Notes: a model not told the origin generated them from the letters alone. Shown: positions 25,542-36,060, counted from the first letter of the stretch. The stretch is DNA of 64,000 bases from Siphonodentalium dalli (GCA_032622095.1 CP136064.1:147068864-147132863), one strand, 5' to 3'. Made by a program: numbers and translations.

Positions 25542-26204
25542 TCTCATATATATTTTGAAGACCTCTGTATTATATGTCTGTCTGTCATTAATACAAATCT
25601 ACGATTCTCGACAGATCGGGACGAAACTTGGTACGTGTTTGTAGTTTGACCAGGCGGTCGTCGTTGTCGTATTGGCGAGCCCTTGCGACGCCCGTGCAGC
25701 GCATGCGCAGACGAGATCTCGGAAACGGGTGGAGCTATCGACTTGAAATTTGGTATGTGAATGTACCTTGCCCCGTATACGAATTTTATCGGGTCGCCGA
25801 GCCCGTGCGACGCCAGCTTCGCGCATGCGCAGACGAGATCTCGGAAACGGGTTGAGCTATCGACTTGAAATTAGGTATGTGAATGTATCTTGCCCCGGAT
25901 ACGAATTTCATCGGGCCGCCGAGCCCGTGCGACGCCAGCTTCGCGCGTGGGCAGACCAGATCTCGGAAACGGGTGGAGCTATCGACTTGAAATTTGGTAT
26001 GTGAATGTATCTTGCCCCGGATACGAATTTTATCGGGTCGCCGAGCCCGTGCAACGCCAACTTCGCGCATGCGCAGACCAGATCTCGGAAACGGGTGGAG
26101 CTATCGACTTGAAATTTGGTTTTTTAGATCTTGAAAACGGGTGGAGCTATCGACTTGAAATTTGGTCTTTGAATAACCCGGACAACGTCGGGCTCATCGG
26201 CTAG
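25542..26204 (+). mobile_element. Helitron copy G3 (B type), expanded 123-bp core
   Basis: 663 bp with the same termini as G2, but with about four tandem 123-bp core units (GGTATGTGAATGTATCTTGC...ATGCGCAGAC..GATCTCGG). Because 123 is divisible by three, long repetitive frames open on both strands; they are not genes. It ends CTCATCGG-CTAG. Confidence 0.85.
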
Positions 26205-26836
26205 TCTATTATATATTCTTGGAAATTTCTGTGTGTGTCTGTCTGTTCGCGATGGACTCGAGAACGGCAGAGCCGATTTCGATGAAACTTTGTATGTGGT
26301 GGTACTTTCGGCCGGGGAGTGGCATGGGCCTATTAATTTGCCCATGTGACGTGACCTTGACATTGAAATCGGATCATTTCAAGGTCAAACGCCCGAGTAT
26401 CACGGGATTTCGATAAAAATTAGTGGCTAGGTATACTTGCGTATGGGGAGTGTCGTAAGCCTATTCATTTGCCCGTGCGACCTGACCTTGACCTTGAAAT
26501 CGGGTAAATTCAAGGTCAAACGTCAATTTTGATGGGATTTCACGAAATTTTATGCGTAGGGTTACTTTTGTCCACTGAGTGTTTTGGACGGGTAAAATCG
26601 TGACCCCGACCTGACCTTGACCTTCAAAATAATCAATTCAAAGTCAAATCGGGTAAAACCGGATGGATTTCGACGGGTACTTTTGTCGGGTACTTTTGTC
26701 CGGGCAGTGTTTTGGACGGGTCAAATCGTGACCCCACCTGACCTTGACCTTCAAAATGGACAATTCAAATAAAATCGCGCAATTCGCCGAAAAGCAGAGG
26801 GGAAACAGCCCGGACGTAGTCGGGTCCACCAGCTAG
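26205..26836 (+). mobile_element. Helitron copy G4 (C type)
   Basis: 632 bp: TCTATTATATATTCTTGGAA start, GTCTGT run, CGCGATGGACTCGAGAACGG, then repeated modules with TGACCTTGACCTTGAAATCG and TCAAGGTCAAA. It ends with the CCCGGACGTAGTCGGG hairpin, TCCACCAG and CTAG. The C type shares termini with the B type but has a different interior. Confidence 0.85.
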
Positions 26837-27107
26837 TCTATTATATATTTTTGGGAAATCAGGGTGTGTGTGTGTGTGTATGTGTCTGTCTGTCTGTTCG
26901 TGATGGACTCGTAAACGACCGAGACGATTTCGATGAAACTTGGTATGTGGGGACGCTTTCGGCCGGGGAGTGTCGTAAGCCTATTCGTTTGCCCGTGCGA
27001 CGTGACCTTGACCTTGAAATCGGGTCAGTTCAAGGTCAAATCGCGAATTTTGATGGGATTTCGACGAAATTTGATACGTAGGGTTACTTTTGTTCACTGA
27101 GTGTTTT
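26837..27107 (+). mobile_element. Helitron copy G5 (C type), 3'-truncated
   Basis: Starts TCTATTATATATTTTTGGGA directly after the CTAG of G4, and follows the C-type interior as far as CACTGAGTGTTTTG. It then breaks off into a copy of the sequence that flanks G1 on its left. Confidence 0.8.
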
Positions 27108-27213
27108 GCCTCACAAATGACAATTCAGAAACGCACTGTATACTCATACGCGCCATTCATGACCATATAGTTAATCCGTATACACTACCAATGATAATAA
27201 AATACACGACATA
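27108..27213 (+). repeat. Duplicate of the G1 5' flank
   Basis: Nearly identical to 20281-20384 (CCTCACAAATGACAATTCAG through AAATACACGACATA), including minisatellite sequence outside the Helitron. It shows that copy G6 and its flank were duplicated together. Confidence 0.85.
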
Positions 27214-27249
27214 TCTCATATATATTTTGAAGACCTCTGTCTGTATGTT

Positions 27250-27281
<32 letters not shown>

Positions 27282-27731
27282 ATTAATACAAATCTACGAT
27301 TCTCGACCGATCGGGACGAAACTTGGTACGTGTGTGTAGTTTGACCAGGCGGTGAACGTTGTCGTATTGGCGAGCCCGTGCGGCGCCCGCTTCGCGCATG
27401 CGCAGACGAGATCTCGGAAACTGGTGGAGCTATCGACTTGAAATTTGCTATGTGAATGTATCTTGCCCCGGATACGAATTTTATCGGGTCGCCGAGCCCG
27501 TGCGACACCAGCTTCGCGCATGCGCAGACGAGATCTCGGAAACGGGTGGAGCTATCGACTTGAGATTTGCTATGTGAATGTATCTTGCCCCGGATACGAA
27601 TTTTATCGGGTCGCCGAGTCCGTGCGACGCCAGCTTCGCGCATGCGCAGACCAGATCTCGGAAACGGGTAGAGCTATCGACTTGAAATTTTGTTTTTGAA
27701 TAGCCCGGACAACGTCGGGCTCATCGGCTAG
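27214..27731 (+). mobile_element. Helitron copy G6 (B type)
   Basis: 518 bp, preceded by A, starting TCTCATATATATTTTGAAG and ending CTCATCGG-CTAG after the CCCGGACAACGTCGGG hairpin. It carries about two and a half core units. G1 and G6 share the upstream flank. Confidence 0.85.
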
Positions 27732-29003
27732 TCTATAATATATTTTGAAGACCTCTGTCTGTCTGTCTGTTTGTCTGTTTGTTTGTCTGTCATTAATACA
27801 AATCTACGATTCTCGACCGATCGGGACGAAACTTGGTACGTGTGTGTAGTTTGACCAGGTGGTGGTAGTTGTCGTATTGGCGAGCCCGTGCGACGCCCGT
27901 TTCGCGCATGCGCAGACGAGATCTCGGAAACGGGTGGAGCTATCGACTTGAAATTTGCTATGTGAATGTATCTTGCCCCGGATACGAATTTTATCGGGTC
28001 GCCGAGCCCGTGCGACGCCAGCTTCGCGCGTGCGAAGACCAGATCTAGGAAACGGGTGGAGCTTGGTACGTGTGTGTAGTTTGACCAGGCGGTCAATATC
28101 AGATTATTAGATTTCAGATCCGAGATCAACTTTTCACGTGCCGAGGTCAAATCTGTTTTTACGCCGTTTTGCGCTAATATATTTCAGTTCGGTGCTTACA
28201 AATCGATATAGCGCGAATAATAAATTGCCAGTCATATAATTTGCATGGTTAGAATCTGTGGCGCTTACTCTTTCCAACGATATATCACAAGCCTGTGCCC
28301 GTTTAAAGTTTCTACCTTAATTATCGGGAAGAACGCAGGACCATGCTTCGGTCATCGAAAAACGTTCCGTGAATCTATTACGCCGTCAAGAGATCGTGAC
28401 GTGATCGCGTTTAATTCTTAACCGGCCGATGTCGCGTTAACTCATCACCGGTCGAGTTTGTAGTTTGACCAGGTGGTGGTCGTTGTCGTATTGGCGAGCC
28501 CGTGCGACGCCCGTTTCGCGCATGCGCAGACCAGATCTCGGAAACGGGTGGAGCTATCGACTTGAAATTTGCTATGTGAATGTATCTTGCCCCGGATACA
28601 AATTTCATCGGGTCGCCGAGCCCGTGCGACGACTACTTCGCGCATGCGCAGACCAGATCTCGGAAACGGGTGGAGCTATCGACTTGAAATTTGCTATGTG
28701 AATGTATCTTGCCCCGGATACGAATTTTATCGGGTCGCCGAGCCAGTACGACGCCAGCTTCGCGCCGCTTCGCGAATGCGCAGACGAGATCTCGGAAACG
28801 GATTGAGCTATCGACTTGAAATTTGCTATGTGAATGTATCTTGCCCCGGATACGAAATTTATCGGGTCGCCGAGTCCGTGCGACGCCAGCTTCGCGCAGA
28901 CCAGATTTCGGAGACGGGTGGATCTATCGACTTGAAATTTGGTTTTTGAATAGCCCGGACAACGTTTTTGAATAGCCCGTACAACGTCGGACTCATCGGC
29001 TAG
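27732..29003 (+). mobile_element. Helitron copy G7 (B type), composite
   Basis: 1272 bp from TCTATAATATATTTTGAAG to CTAG at 29000-29003. It includes the ~400-bp private segment (28080-28440) also seen in G1, followed by a second head and several cores. Near the 3' end the phrase TTTTTGAATAGCCCGGACAA is duplicated (28940-28990). That private mark recurs in the minus copy at 35572. Confidence 0.8.
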
Positions 29004-29650
29004 TCTATTATATATTTTGGGAAATCTGTCTGTCTGTGTGTGTGTCTGTCTTTCTGTTCGCGATGGACTCGAGAACGGCTGAGCCGATTTCGATGAAACT
29101 TGGTATGTGGGGGTACTTTCGGCCGGGGAGTGGCATATGTCTATTAATTTGCCCGTGCGACGTCACCTTGACCTTGAAATCGGGTCATTTCAAGGTCAAA
29201 CGCCCGAGTATCACGGGATTTCGATGAAAATTAGTGTCTATGGATACTTTCGTTTGTAGAGTGTCGTAAGCCTATTCGGTTTCCCGTGCGACGTGACCTT
29301 GACCTTGAAATCTGGTCAATTCAAGGTCAAATCGCGAATTTTTATGGGATTTCGACGAAATTTGATACATAGGGTTACTTTTGTCCACTGGGTGTTTTGA
29401 ACGGGTCAAATTGTGACCCCGATCTGACCTTGACCTTCAAAATGATCAATTCAAGGTCAAATCGGGTAAAACCGGATGGATTTCGACGGGTACATTTGTC
29501 GGGTACTTTTGTCCGGGCAGTGTTTTGGACGGGTCAAATCGTGACCCCACCTGACCTTGATCTTCAAAATGGACAATTCAAGGTCAAATCGCGTAATTCG
29601 CCGAAAAGCAGAGGGGAAACAGCCCGGACGAAGTCGGGTTCACCAGCTAG
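29004..29650 (+). mobile_element. Helitron copy G8 (C type)
   Basis: 647 bp with TCTATTATATATTTTGGGAA start and CCCGGACGAAGTCGGG hairpin, TTCACCAG spacer, CTAG end, followed by T (29651). It is the last copy of this plus-strand chain. Its inverted counterpart is 34929-35571. Confidence 0.85.
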
Positions 29651-30333
29651 TATATATATAAACAATAGTATAATTTGCACCGCTCATCATTCAGTTTGTG
29701 CTGTGATATATACAGAACAATCATGTGAAATGTGAATATGTGAATGGGGCATGCGGAGAACCATGAGAATTGTGTATTCAATGGGTCGGGCAAAATTGAA
29801 ACTCCTTATTCAAGATGACCGCAAAATGGCCGCCAGAAGTTGAAAATATGACGTGTTTTCACTTATATCTTCTAGATCAGTTTATTGTGTTTGGAACGAT
29901 TGAGAAATGTGACTTAATTTTGTATTTTGTATATTAACTGATCATTGTAGCAATGAGTTATGCATTTATTGTGTTTCCTAACCGGGTGCGATCCCTCAAC
30001 AATTCGATTTTACAGAATTCGGTATAAAAATTAAAAACAATTCAGAATTGGGATTCTAGTCATATTCAAACAAGAAACGAACATAACTTTGTAATGTAAG
30101 TGAGGTATATCATTACCTATGAATATTCCAACTTATTTGAACCAAAATTGTGACTTTGTCTCAAAATGGCTGCCAAAATGGCCGCAAAAATATGGAAAAT
30201 GGTAGATGTTGCCCCAGCTTGCCCTGCAATCGCTTAAACGTTGATGTATACAATTGGCTATTCTGCCTTCTATGCCTTGAATACTAACATGTCTAATGCA
30301 CCATGATTACTTGTTACTAGTGTCACCACTTAT
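29651..30333 (+). repeat. Left arm of inverted duplication: flank plus family D core
   Basis: Shared in reverse complement with about 34264-34928, including unique flank text such as GCGGAGAACCATGAGAATTG and the family D core. It is cut at GTGTCACCACTTAT, where the hAT element begins. Confidence 0.85.
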
Positions 30334-30904
30334 CAGTGTTCACGCTGTCGGTAGCCAAATTAGCCAATGGCTAATCTTTTTTCGAATTTGGCTAATAAAA
30401 ATTTCATTTGGCTAAACTTTTTTTGACCCAAAATGGAGACGGAAATCATGGAGTGAGAAAGCTAATTAATAAAAGCGCTCAATAGATCGACGTTCAAGAC
30501 TAAGTTAGGTGACGAAAGTACCGGTATTTCGTTATTTTCGTACTTATGAAATATCGTTCCGTGTGGCGGCTGTACAAAGGGAACATTATACAACTGATTG
30601 ACATCTGATCAGTATTTTTGTTTATATATATATGCTTTGAAGAGAGTTGTTATCAGTGAGCACAATTAATAGGTGAATACCTAGTGGTGACGCTGTTGTT
30701 TTAAAGAGTGATTTTTTGTTTATACGCCGTCGATGACATCGACTATGTAAACAATGCGAAACATGTATGCTTTGAAGAGAGTTGTCATCAGTGAGCACAA
30801 TGAATAGGTGATTAACTAGTGATACCGCTGCTGTTTTAATGTGTTTTTGTAATGTCCAATAAATAGGCGGATCGGAATACTATCCATCATTCACAATTTA
30901 CACA

Positions 30905-31313
30905 ATGAGTAATAAACGCAAGCTACCGAATGCCACATCAGAACGCCCGGCGAAGACAAAAAAACTGACATTGCCTTCTATACCATAGACTGAGTGTCCT
31001 CTAACTGACATACGAAATGACGTTAGTAGATGTGAGGAAGTTACTGAACAGACGAACGAACCTGACGAAGCACTACTGAATACGACGAGACCGAATGACA
31101 TTAATTTACTGACGCCTAAAAAGACTTCTGATGTTCAGACATTGGGCTCTCCGTTGACGAAACGTACTTTTAGAGACGTGTGGACGATGAATAGATCATG
31201 GTTGACTTGTGATAATGGGAAGGGTGTGATGTTCTGTAGTGTGTACATTCAGGCTGGCGTGAGTAATCATTTCGTGGACGTGCACGTGATCAAACTTCAC
31301 GAGACAGCAAAAG
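30905..31313 (+). pseudogene. hAT transposase exon 1 (TTF-type zinc finger), broken
   Basis: ATG at 30905 opens MSNKRKLPNATSERPAKTKK, then a TAG at 30986-30988 interrupts the frame, which is otherwise open to 31313. The region RTFRDVWTMNRSWLTCDNGK ... MFCSVYIQAG ... KLHETAKG matches the TTF-type zinc finger at the start of ZNF862/KIAA1586-like hAT proteins, which helps bind transposon ends. The second cysteine of the expected CxxC is Y (CSVY), so the finger is probably dead. The exon ends in a canonical donor, AAAAG|GTAAGC, in a phase that fits the acceptor at 32944. Confidence 0.75.
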
Positions 31314-31330
31314 GTAAGCTCTAACATTTA

Positions 31331-32504
31331 TTAGGGGTTTTGGGAGTAGACCCAGGGAAGATTTGAAAGGGGCGTAACCCCTCTCCTACAACCAACTGGT
31401 GAATGATGTAGGGGTTTATGAAAATGATGACATAAACATAACATTGATGAAGGGGGAAAAAGATGATCTAGACATGGAATGTTTTTTTTCTTTGGTTTCT
31501 TTTTTTTCCGCTGTTGAGTTTATGTTTGCTGTTGTTGTTGTTGAATTTGGTGCATCACAGCTGCCTGTTCTTCTTCCCGTTCTGTCTGCTCCTGTTGATA
31601 TTCTTTCTGTCGCTGATCAAATTCTTTCTGGTCTTGTTTGACAAGTAATCGGTGTTCTGCCATAAATCTTTCTGAGTCGGCGACAGTCTTTTCCACAGAA
31701 CGGGCGATGGCCATAAACTCTTCATGAGAGAGTGTGGTGGCTTTGCTGGTGTTGTCGCTGGTGGTGGAGCTGGAGGACACCGGGATGTGATGGTATTCCG
31801 GTGTCCGAGGTGGTAAACTATCCAACTCCACATCGAAGCTGGCGGCAGGAACATCTGGGGTGGTGTCCACGTCCCTGTCTCCGCTCGCTTCGATGACGAC
31901 AGCAGGGACCTCCGGCAGATCCACGGAGTCCCTGCTGGCTGGTACAATGTCGTGTGTCTCCATGCAGGTCGAGTCGCCTGGGCGTCTCTCAGACAACTTC
32001 GACCCGCCGGCTATGACACTGGACGGCTGAACCACACGGGGAGGGGTGACCGGCAAATCAACGGTCACCCCCATCCTCTTCTTCCATTTCGCCCGTCTGG
32101 TGGCGTCCCTTCTCCTTCGAGCTGGTGTCTTTCTCTTGGGAGGCCCCTCCTTCATGTTACGGCTGGTCTTGGCGTTCCTGCTCCGGGTAGAAGACCTCTG
32201 GATGCCAACATCCTCTGTTCGGAATTCAACGCAAAGAACCAAATAGCCCCTGTTAGCTTGGAGATTCCAACTAACAGTGTCCACTATCTGTGATCTTTGC
32301 ATTGCAGTTAACGCGGCGTCAGGGATTAGCTCCATTGTCCGTCCTAAGCCTAATCCAAAACCGTCTCACTCGCCGGCATCAGCACGAGGGCGGTTGCTTC
32401 CAATGAAGGTTACAGACCGCACAACTCACTCGTACCGACGCTCTGACAAAGAGGAACCAATTAAGCCAAATACAATCTGACTTGTTCTCTCCACCCTCTG
32501 CCAG
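31331..32504 (-). mobile_element. Gag-like (ORF1-only) retroelement with 14-bp TSD
   Basis: The 14-mer AGCTCTAACATTTA occurs at 31317-31330 and at 32505-32518, exactly flanking a 1174-bp insert in the hAT intron. A perfect 14-bp direct repeat is the size expected of LINE-type target-site duplication. The insert carries one long minus-strand frame with a gag-like domain, about 170 bp of leader and about 190 bp of 3' sequence. There is no reverse transcriptase and no LTR. Functionally it resembles HAL1-type 'ORF1-only' LINE derivatives; that comparison is inference. Confidence 0.75.
31520..32335 (-). CDS. Retroelement gag-like / ORF1 protein, intact frame
   Basis: 271 codons without a stop. 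Residues ~15-40 (IVDTVSWNLQANRGYLVLCV) followed by PKRKTPARRRRDATRRAKWK at ~65-85 match a module common in mobile-element-derived hypothetical proteins of cnidarians and molluscs: a small hydrophobic fold, then a basic KRKTP.RRRRD nucleic-acid-binding stretch. The middle (~90-200) is low-complexity, rich in P, D, S and V. The C-terminal ~70 residues form a charged coiled coil (EEFMAIARSVEKTVADSERF through repeated E/Q) ending in five or more glutamines. By analogy with LINE ORF1 or gag it would bind and package element RNA and multimerise through the coiled coil. No protease, integrase or RT is present. The second frame at 31555-31947 is a shadow. Confidence 0.6.
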   Translation of the reverse strand: MELIPDAALTAMQRSQIVDTVSWNLQANRGYLVLCVEFRTEDVGIQRSSTRSRNAKTSRNMKEGPPKRKTPARRRRDATRRAKWKKRMGVTVDLPVTPPRVVQPSSVIAGGSKLSERRPGDSTCMETHDIVPASRDSVDLPEVPAVVIEASGDRDVDTTPDVPAASFDVELDSLPPRTPEYHHIPVSSSSTTSDNTSKATTLSHEEFMAIARSVEKTVADSERFMAEHRLLVKQDQKEFDQRQKEYQQEQTEREEEQAAVMHQIQQQQQQT

Positions 32505-32944
32505 AGCTCTAACATTTAGTGTAAACATATTTTTATTTCAAAATCTAACATAATATACAGATGATACAAATATACAAATATATATAGAAGAGATAATGTA
32601 TGGAAATGAGGATCAGACATTTAACATTTAACCAGCCTAATCATCAAAACGTATAAGCTGTATACTGGTTATGTAATTAATTAAGCCGTCTGCTTTGTTC
32701 GTGATAGAAGAGCAGTTCTTAACTCAGTGGTTACGCAATGTGTGTCATTAAATGTATCCCTGGCTTAACTTCATAAAATATTTGAATACAATAGATATTC
32801 ACCAGTATCTAATAAGCCATTGTTAGCGGCCGTCATGCTATGGTGTCAATAAAGTCGACATATGGTTATTACAATTAGTTTGGCGGATTTATGTGATTAT
32901 AATTATATAGAATGTTAGTTTAATGTTTGCGAATTTCGTTTCAG

Positions 32945-33132
32945 GTAACAACTCCCATAGTTCATCCGAAGAAATGGTTAAAGAGAGTAAAAACATGAAG
33001 CAAATACAAAGAGCAACTATAGTCAAAGCAGAAGAGTCCATCGTCTCCGCTATGAAAAATGCGTACTTCTTAGCAAAGCACCGGGCTTTCTGCGCATGGT
33101 CGGACGTGAAATCCCGTCGTATTTTATATTAA
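32945..33132 (+). pseudogene. hAT transposase exon 2, truncated
   Basis: After the acceptor TTTCGTTTCAG (ending 32944), the frame continues in phase with exon 1. It reads NMKQIQRATIVKAEESIVSA then MKNAYFLAKHRAF, matching the 'AxRTVYFLAKE' segment that follows the zinc finger in ZNF862-like hAT transposases. It then departs from the family (CAWSDVKSRRILY, stop TAA at 33130). The dimerisation and catalytic domains are absent. AATAAA occurs about 120 bp downstream (33251). Confidence 0.7.
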
Positions 33133-33437
33133 TGTTTTATAAATTGATATGCCTGTGTGTTATGTGATATGTGATGATATGTTCGTATAATATTGATTTT
33201 AAAGTTGTTTTTGTGTTGTTTTAATTATGTTTTCATTCTGAGTACAACAAATAAAGTTTAAAACAAATATTTTAGTCATTAATTGTGAACCGACCAGAAA
33301 ACGATGATTTAATTTTGCCAAATTGTTTTTTATTTTTGGCCAAAAAACATTTGGCTAAAGTTTTTCTCATTTGGCTAATAAAATTTTCATTTGGCTAAAC
33401 TTTTGGCTAAAGTTTTTTCGGTCCAGCGTGAACACTG

Positions 33438-33680
33438 GTTTGGAAAGACGAACGCGTAATGTTTTGGGCGCATTTGGATTCGCTTAATAAATCATCGGGT
33501 TTCAATTGTTCCTGTTAACTTTTGCCAAGGGTGCTATGGGTTATTTTGGGCTGGTTTTGTCACGATACACTTTCGATTTAAATACATTTACAAAAGTGGC
33601 CTTTTCGCTAAATGTATTTAAACATAAGGATTAACTGTCATGTGGACTGTTTTTATGGAGATGTAACCGTGAGGTAAGTG
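33438..33680 (-). repeat. Partial copy of the 43.2-kb foldback segment
   Basis: Reverse complement of about 43275-43555 (GGTTTGGAAAGACGAACGCG; AAAAGTGGCCTTTTCGCTAA; AAGGATTAACTGTCATGTGG). Only one hairpin arm is present here. It directly abuts the hAT right end. Confidence 0.8.
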
Positions 33681-34928
33681 GTCATAACTTGTATCCCGTT
33701 ACCACAATGGAACCCCTATATATACCCACACGCTCGCCAATGATCATCCGCTTACTCCAAGTATGCATATACACTTCAATCATGAAGTCACTCCATGTAT
33801 ACCGATTCAGCTGGCATATGACCAAACATCTACATTTGGTACACACGTACTGCATACAAACAACCATACCATACATGATACACCATAAGTCACTCCATGC
33901 ATACCGTTTCACCTCACACATGACTGTGACCACTCGTTATATACCTTAATTATCTAACAAGTATAATAACCAAGTGAGTTTTGCTACCTTTTCTGAAAAC
34001 GCAGAGAATAATTTTCTGGATATAGGTAAAAAAAAAGAACTTTGTACTAAATTTGGTTGCCAGTTTGGAAGCCATCTTGAGAAATTTGGTCTATAAACAC
34101 CGCAGTGTGACACATTTAAGATTGAAAAAAAACAATAAACTCCATTCATACCAAAGATAATTACATTTTACTTGAAAAACATTGTCCAAACCTGAAAAGT
34201 ATTTTTTTGCCGATATTTTTGTCCAGTTTGTGAGAGAAAAATCCAACATTTCTGGTGATATCATTGGTGACACTAGTAACAAGTAATCATGGTGCATTAT
34301 ACATGTTAGTATTCAAGGCATAGAAGGCAGAATAGCCAATTGTATACATCAACGTTTAAGCGATTGCAGGGCAAGCTGGGGCAACATCTACCATTTTCCA
34401 TATTTTTGCGGCAACTTTGAGACAAAGTCACAACTATGGTTGAAATAAGTTGGAATATTCATAGGTAATGATATACCTCACTTACATTACAAAGTTATGT
34501 TCGTTTCTTGTTTGAATATGACTAGAATCCCAATTGTGAATTGTTTTTAATTTTTATACCGAATTCTGTAAAATCGAATTGTTGAGGGATCGCACGCGGT
34601 TAGGACCCCATAAATGCATAACTCATTGCTACAATGATCAGTTAATATACAAAATACAAAATAAAGTCACATTTCTCAATCGTTCGAAACAGAGTAAACT
34701 GATCTAGAAGATATAAGTGAAAACACGTCATATTTTCAACTTCTGGCGGCCATTTTGCGGTCATCTTGAATAAGGAGTTTCAATTTTGCCCGACCCATTA
34801 AATACACAATTCCCATGGTTCTCCGCATGCCCCATTCACATATTCACATTCCACATGATTGTTCTGTATATATCACAGCACAAACTAAATGATGAACGGT
34901 GCAAATTATACTATTGTTTATATATATA
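33681..34928 (-). repeat. Family D, minus copy; right arm of inverted duplication
   Basis: 33690-33950 holds ~40-bp minisatellite units in minus orientation. 33950-34790 is the family D core. 34800-34928 is the flank shared with 29651-29790. From about 34264 outward the sequence mirrors 30333 to 29651. Confidence 0.85.
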
Positions 34929-35571
34929 CTAGCTGGTGAATCCGACTTCGTCCGGGCTGGTTCCCCTCTGATTTTCGGCGAATTACGCGATTTGACCTTG
35001 AATTGTCCATTTTGAAGGTCAAGGTCAGGTGGGGTCACGATTTGACCTGTCCAAAACACTGCCCGGACAAAAGTACCCGACAAATGTACCCGTCGAAATC
35101 CATCCGGTTTTACCCGATTTGACCTTGAATTGATCAATTTGAAGGTCAAGGTCAGGTCGGGGTCACGATTTGACCCGTCAAAAACACCCAGTGGACAAAA
35201 GTAACCATATGTATCAAATTTCGTCGAAATCTCATAAAAAATCGCGATTTGACCTTGAATTGACCAGATTTCAAGGTCAAGGTCACGTCGCACGGGAAAA
35301 CGAATAGGCTTACGACACTCTCCAAACGAAAGTATCCCTAAACACTAATTTTTATCGAAATCCCGTGATACTCGGGCGTTTGACCTTGAAATGACCCGAT
35401 TTCAAGGTCAAGGTAACGTCGCACGGGCAAATTAATAGACATATGCCACTCCCCGGCCGAAAGTACCCCCACATACCAAGTTTCATCGAAATCGGCTCAG
35501 CCGTTCTCGAGTCCATCGCGAACAGACAGACACACACACAGACAGACAGATTTCCCAAAATATATAATAGA
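34929..35571 (-). mobile_element. Helitron copy M1 (C type), inverted counterpart of G8
   Basis: On the minus strand it starts TCTATTATATATTTTGGGAA and ends with the hairpin, CACCAG and CTAG, followed by T. The interior matches G8 module for module. Confidence 0.85.
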
Positions 35572-36060
35572 CTAGCCGATGAGCACGACGTTGTCCGGGC
35601 TATTCAAAAACGTTGTCCGGGCTATTCAAAAACCAAATTTCAGGTCGATAGCTCCACCCGTTTCCGAAATATGGTCTGCGGATGCGCGAAGCTTGCGTCG
35701 CACGGACTCGGCGACCCGATAAAATTCGTATCCGGGACAAGATACATTCACATACCAAATTTCAAGTCGATAGCTCAACCCGTTTCCGAGATCTCGTCTG
35801 TGCATGCGCGAAGCTGGCGTCGTACGGGCTCGGCGACCCGATAAAATTCGTATCCGGGGCAAGGTACATTCACATAGCAAATTTCAAGTCGACAGCTCCA
35901 CCCGTTTCCGAGATCTCGTCTGCGCATGCGCGAAACGGGCGCCACACGGGCTCGCCAATGCGACAACGTCGACCGCTTGGTCAAACTACACACACGTACC
36001 AAGTTTCGTCCCGATCGGTCGAGAATCGTAGATTTGTATAAATGACATACATGCATACAT
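35572..36060 (-). mobile_element. Helitron copy M2 (B type), inverted counterpart of G7
   Basis: Minus-strand B-type copy ending CTCATCGG-CTAG directly against M1. It carries the same private duplicated phrase (AATAGCCCGGACAACGTTTT) as G7, but has fewer core units. Its 5' TCTCATATA end is missing; the head runs into the 36061 tandem repeat. Confidence 0.8.

Larger units (their letters stand above)
30334..33437 (+). mobile_element. hAT transposon, internally deleted
   Basis: Bounded by CAGTGTTCACGCTG (30334-30347) and its exact inverse CAGCGTGAACACTG (33424-33437). CAGTG-type ends are typical of hAT. Subterminal regions at both ends are dense in TTTGGCTAA/TTAGCCAA repeats (30352-30420 and 33330-33415), and many hAT elements carry such subterminal motifs. 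Inside are two exons of a ZNF862/KIAA1586-like transposase (30905-31313, 32945-33132). The catalytic RNase-H-like region is missing. No 8-bp target duplication survives; the left flank is family D and the right flank is another repeat, so one side has been rearranged. Confidence 0.8.

Noticed and set aside
20453-28949. Arg-rich repetitive ORFs (60-200 codons) on both strands
   Set aside because: They fall entirely in the 123-bp Helitron core, whose length is divisible by three. The same peptide appears in both directions with no start context or domain.
31555-31947. 130-codon minus ORF
   Set aside because: It is an alternative frame of the gag-like ORF at 31520-32335.
30326-33445. 8-bp target duplication around the hAT element
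   Set aside because: CCACTTAT on the left and GTTTGGAA on the right do not match, so no target duplication is claimed.
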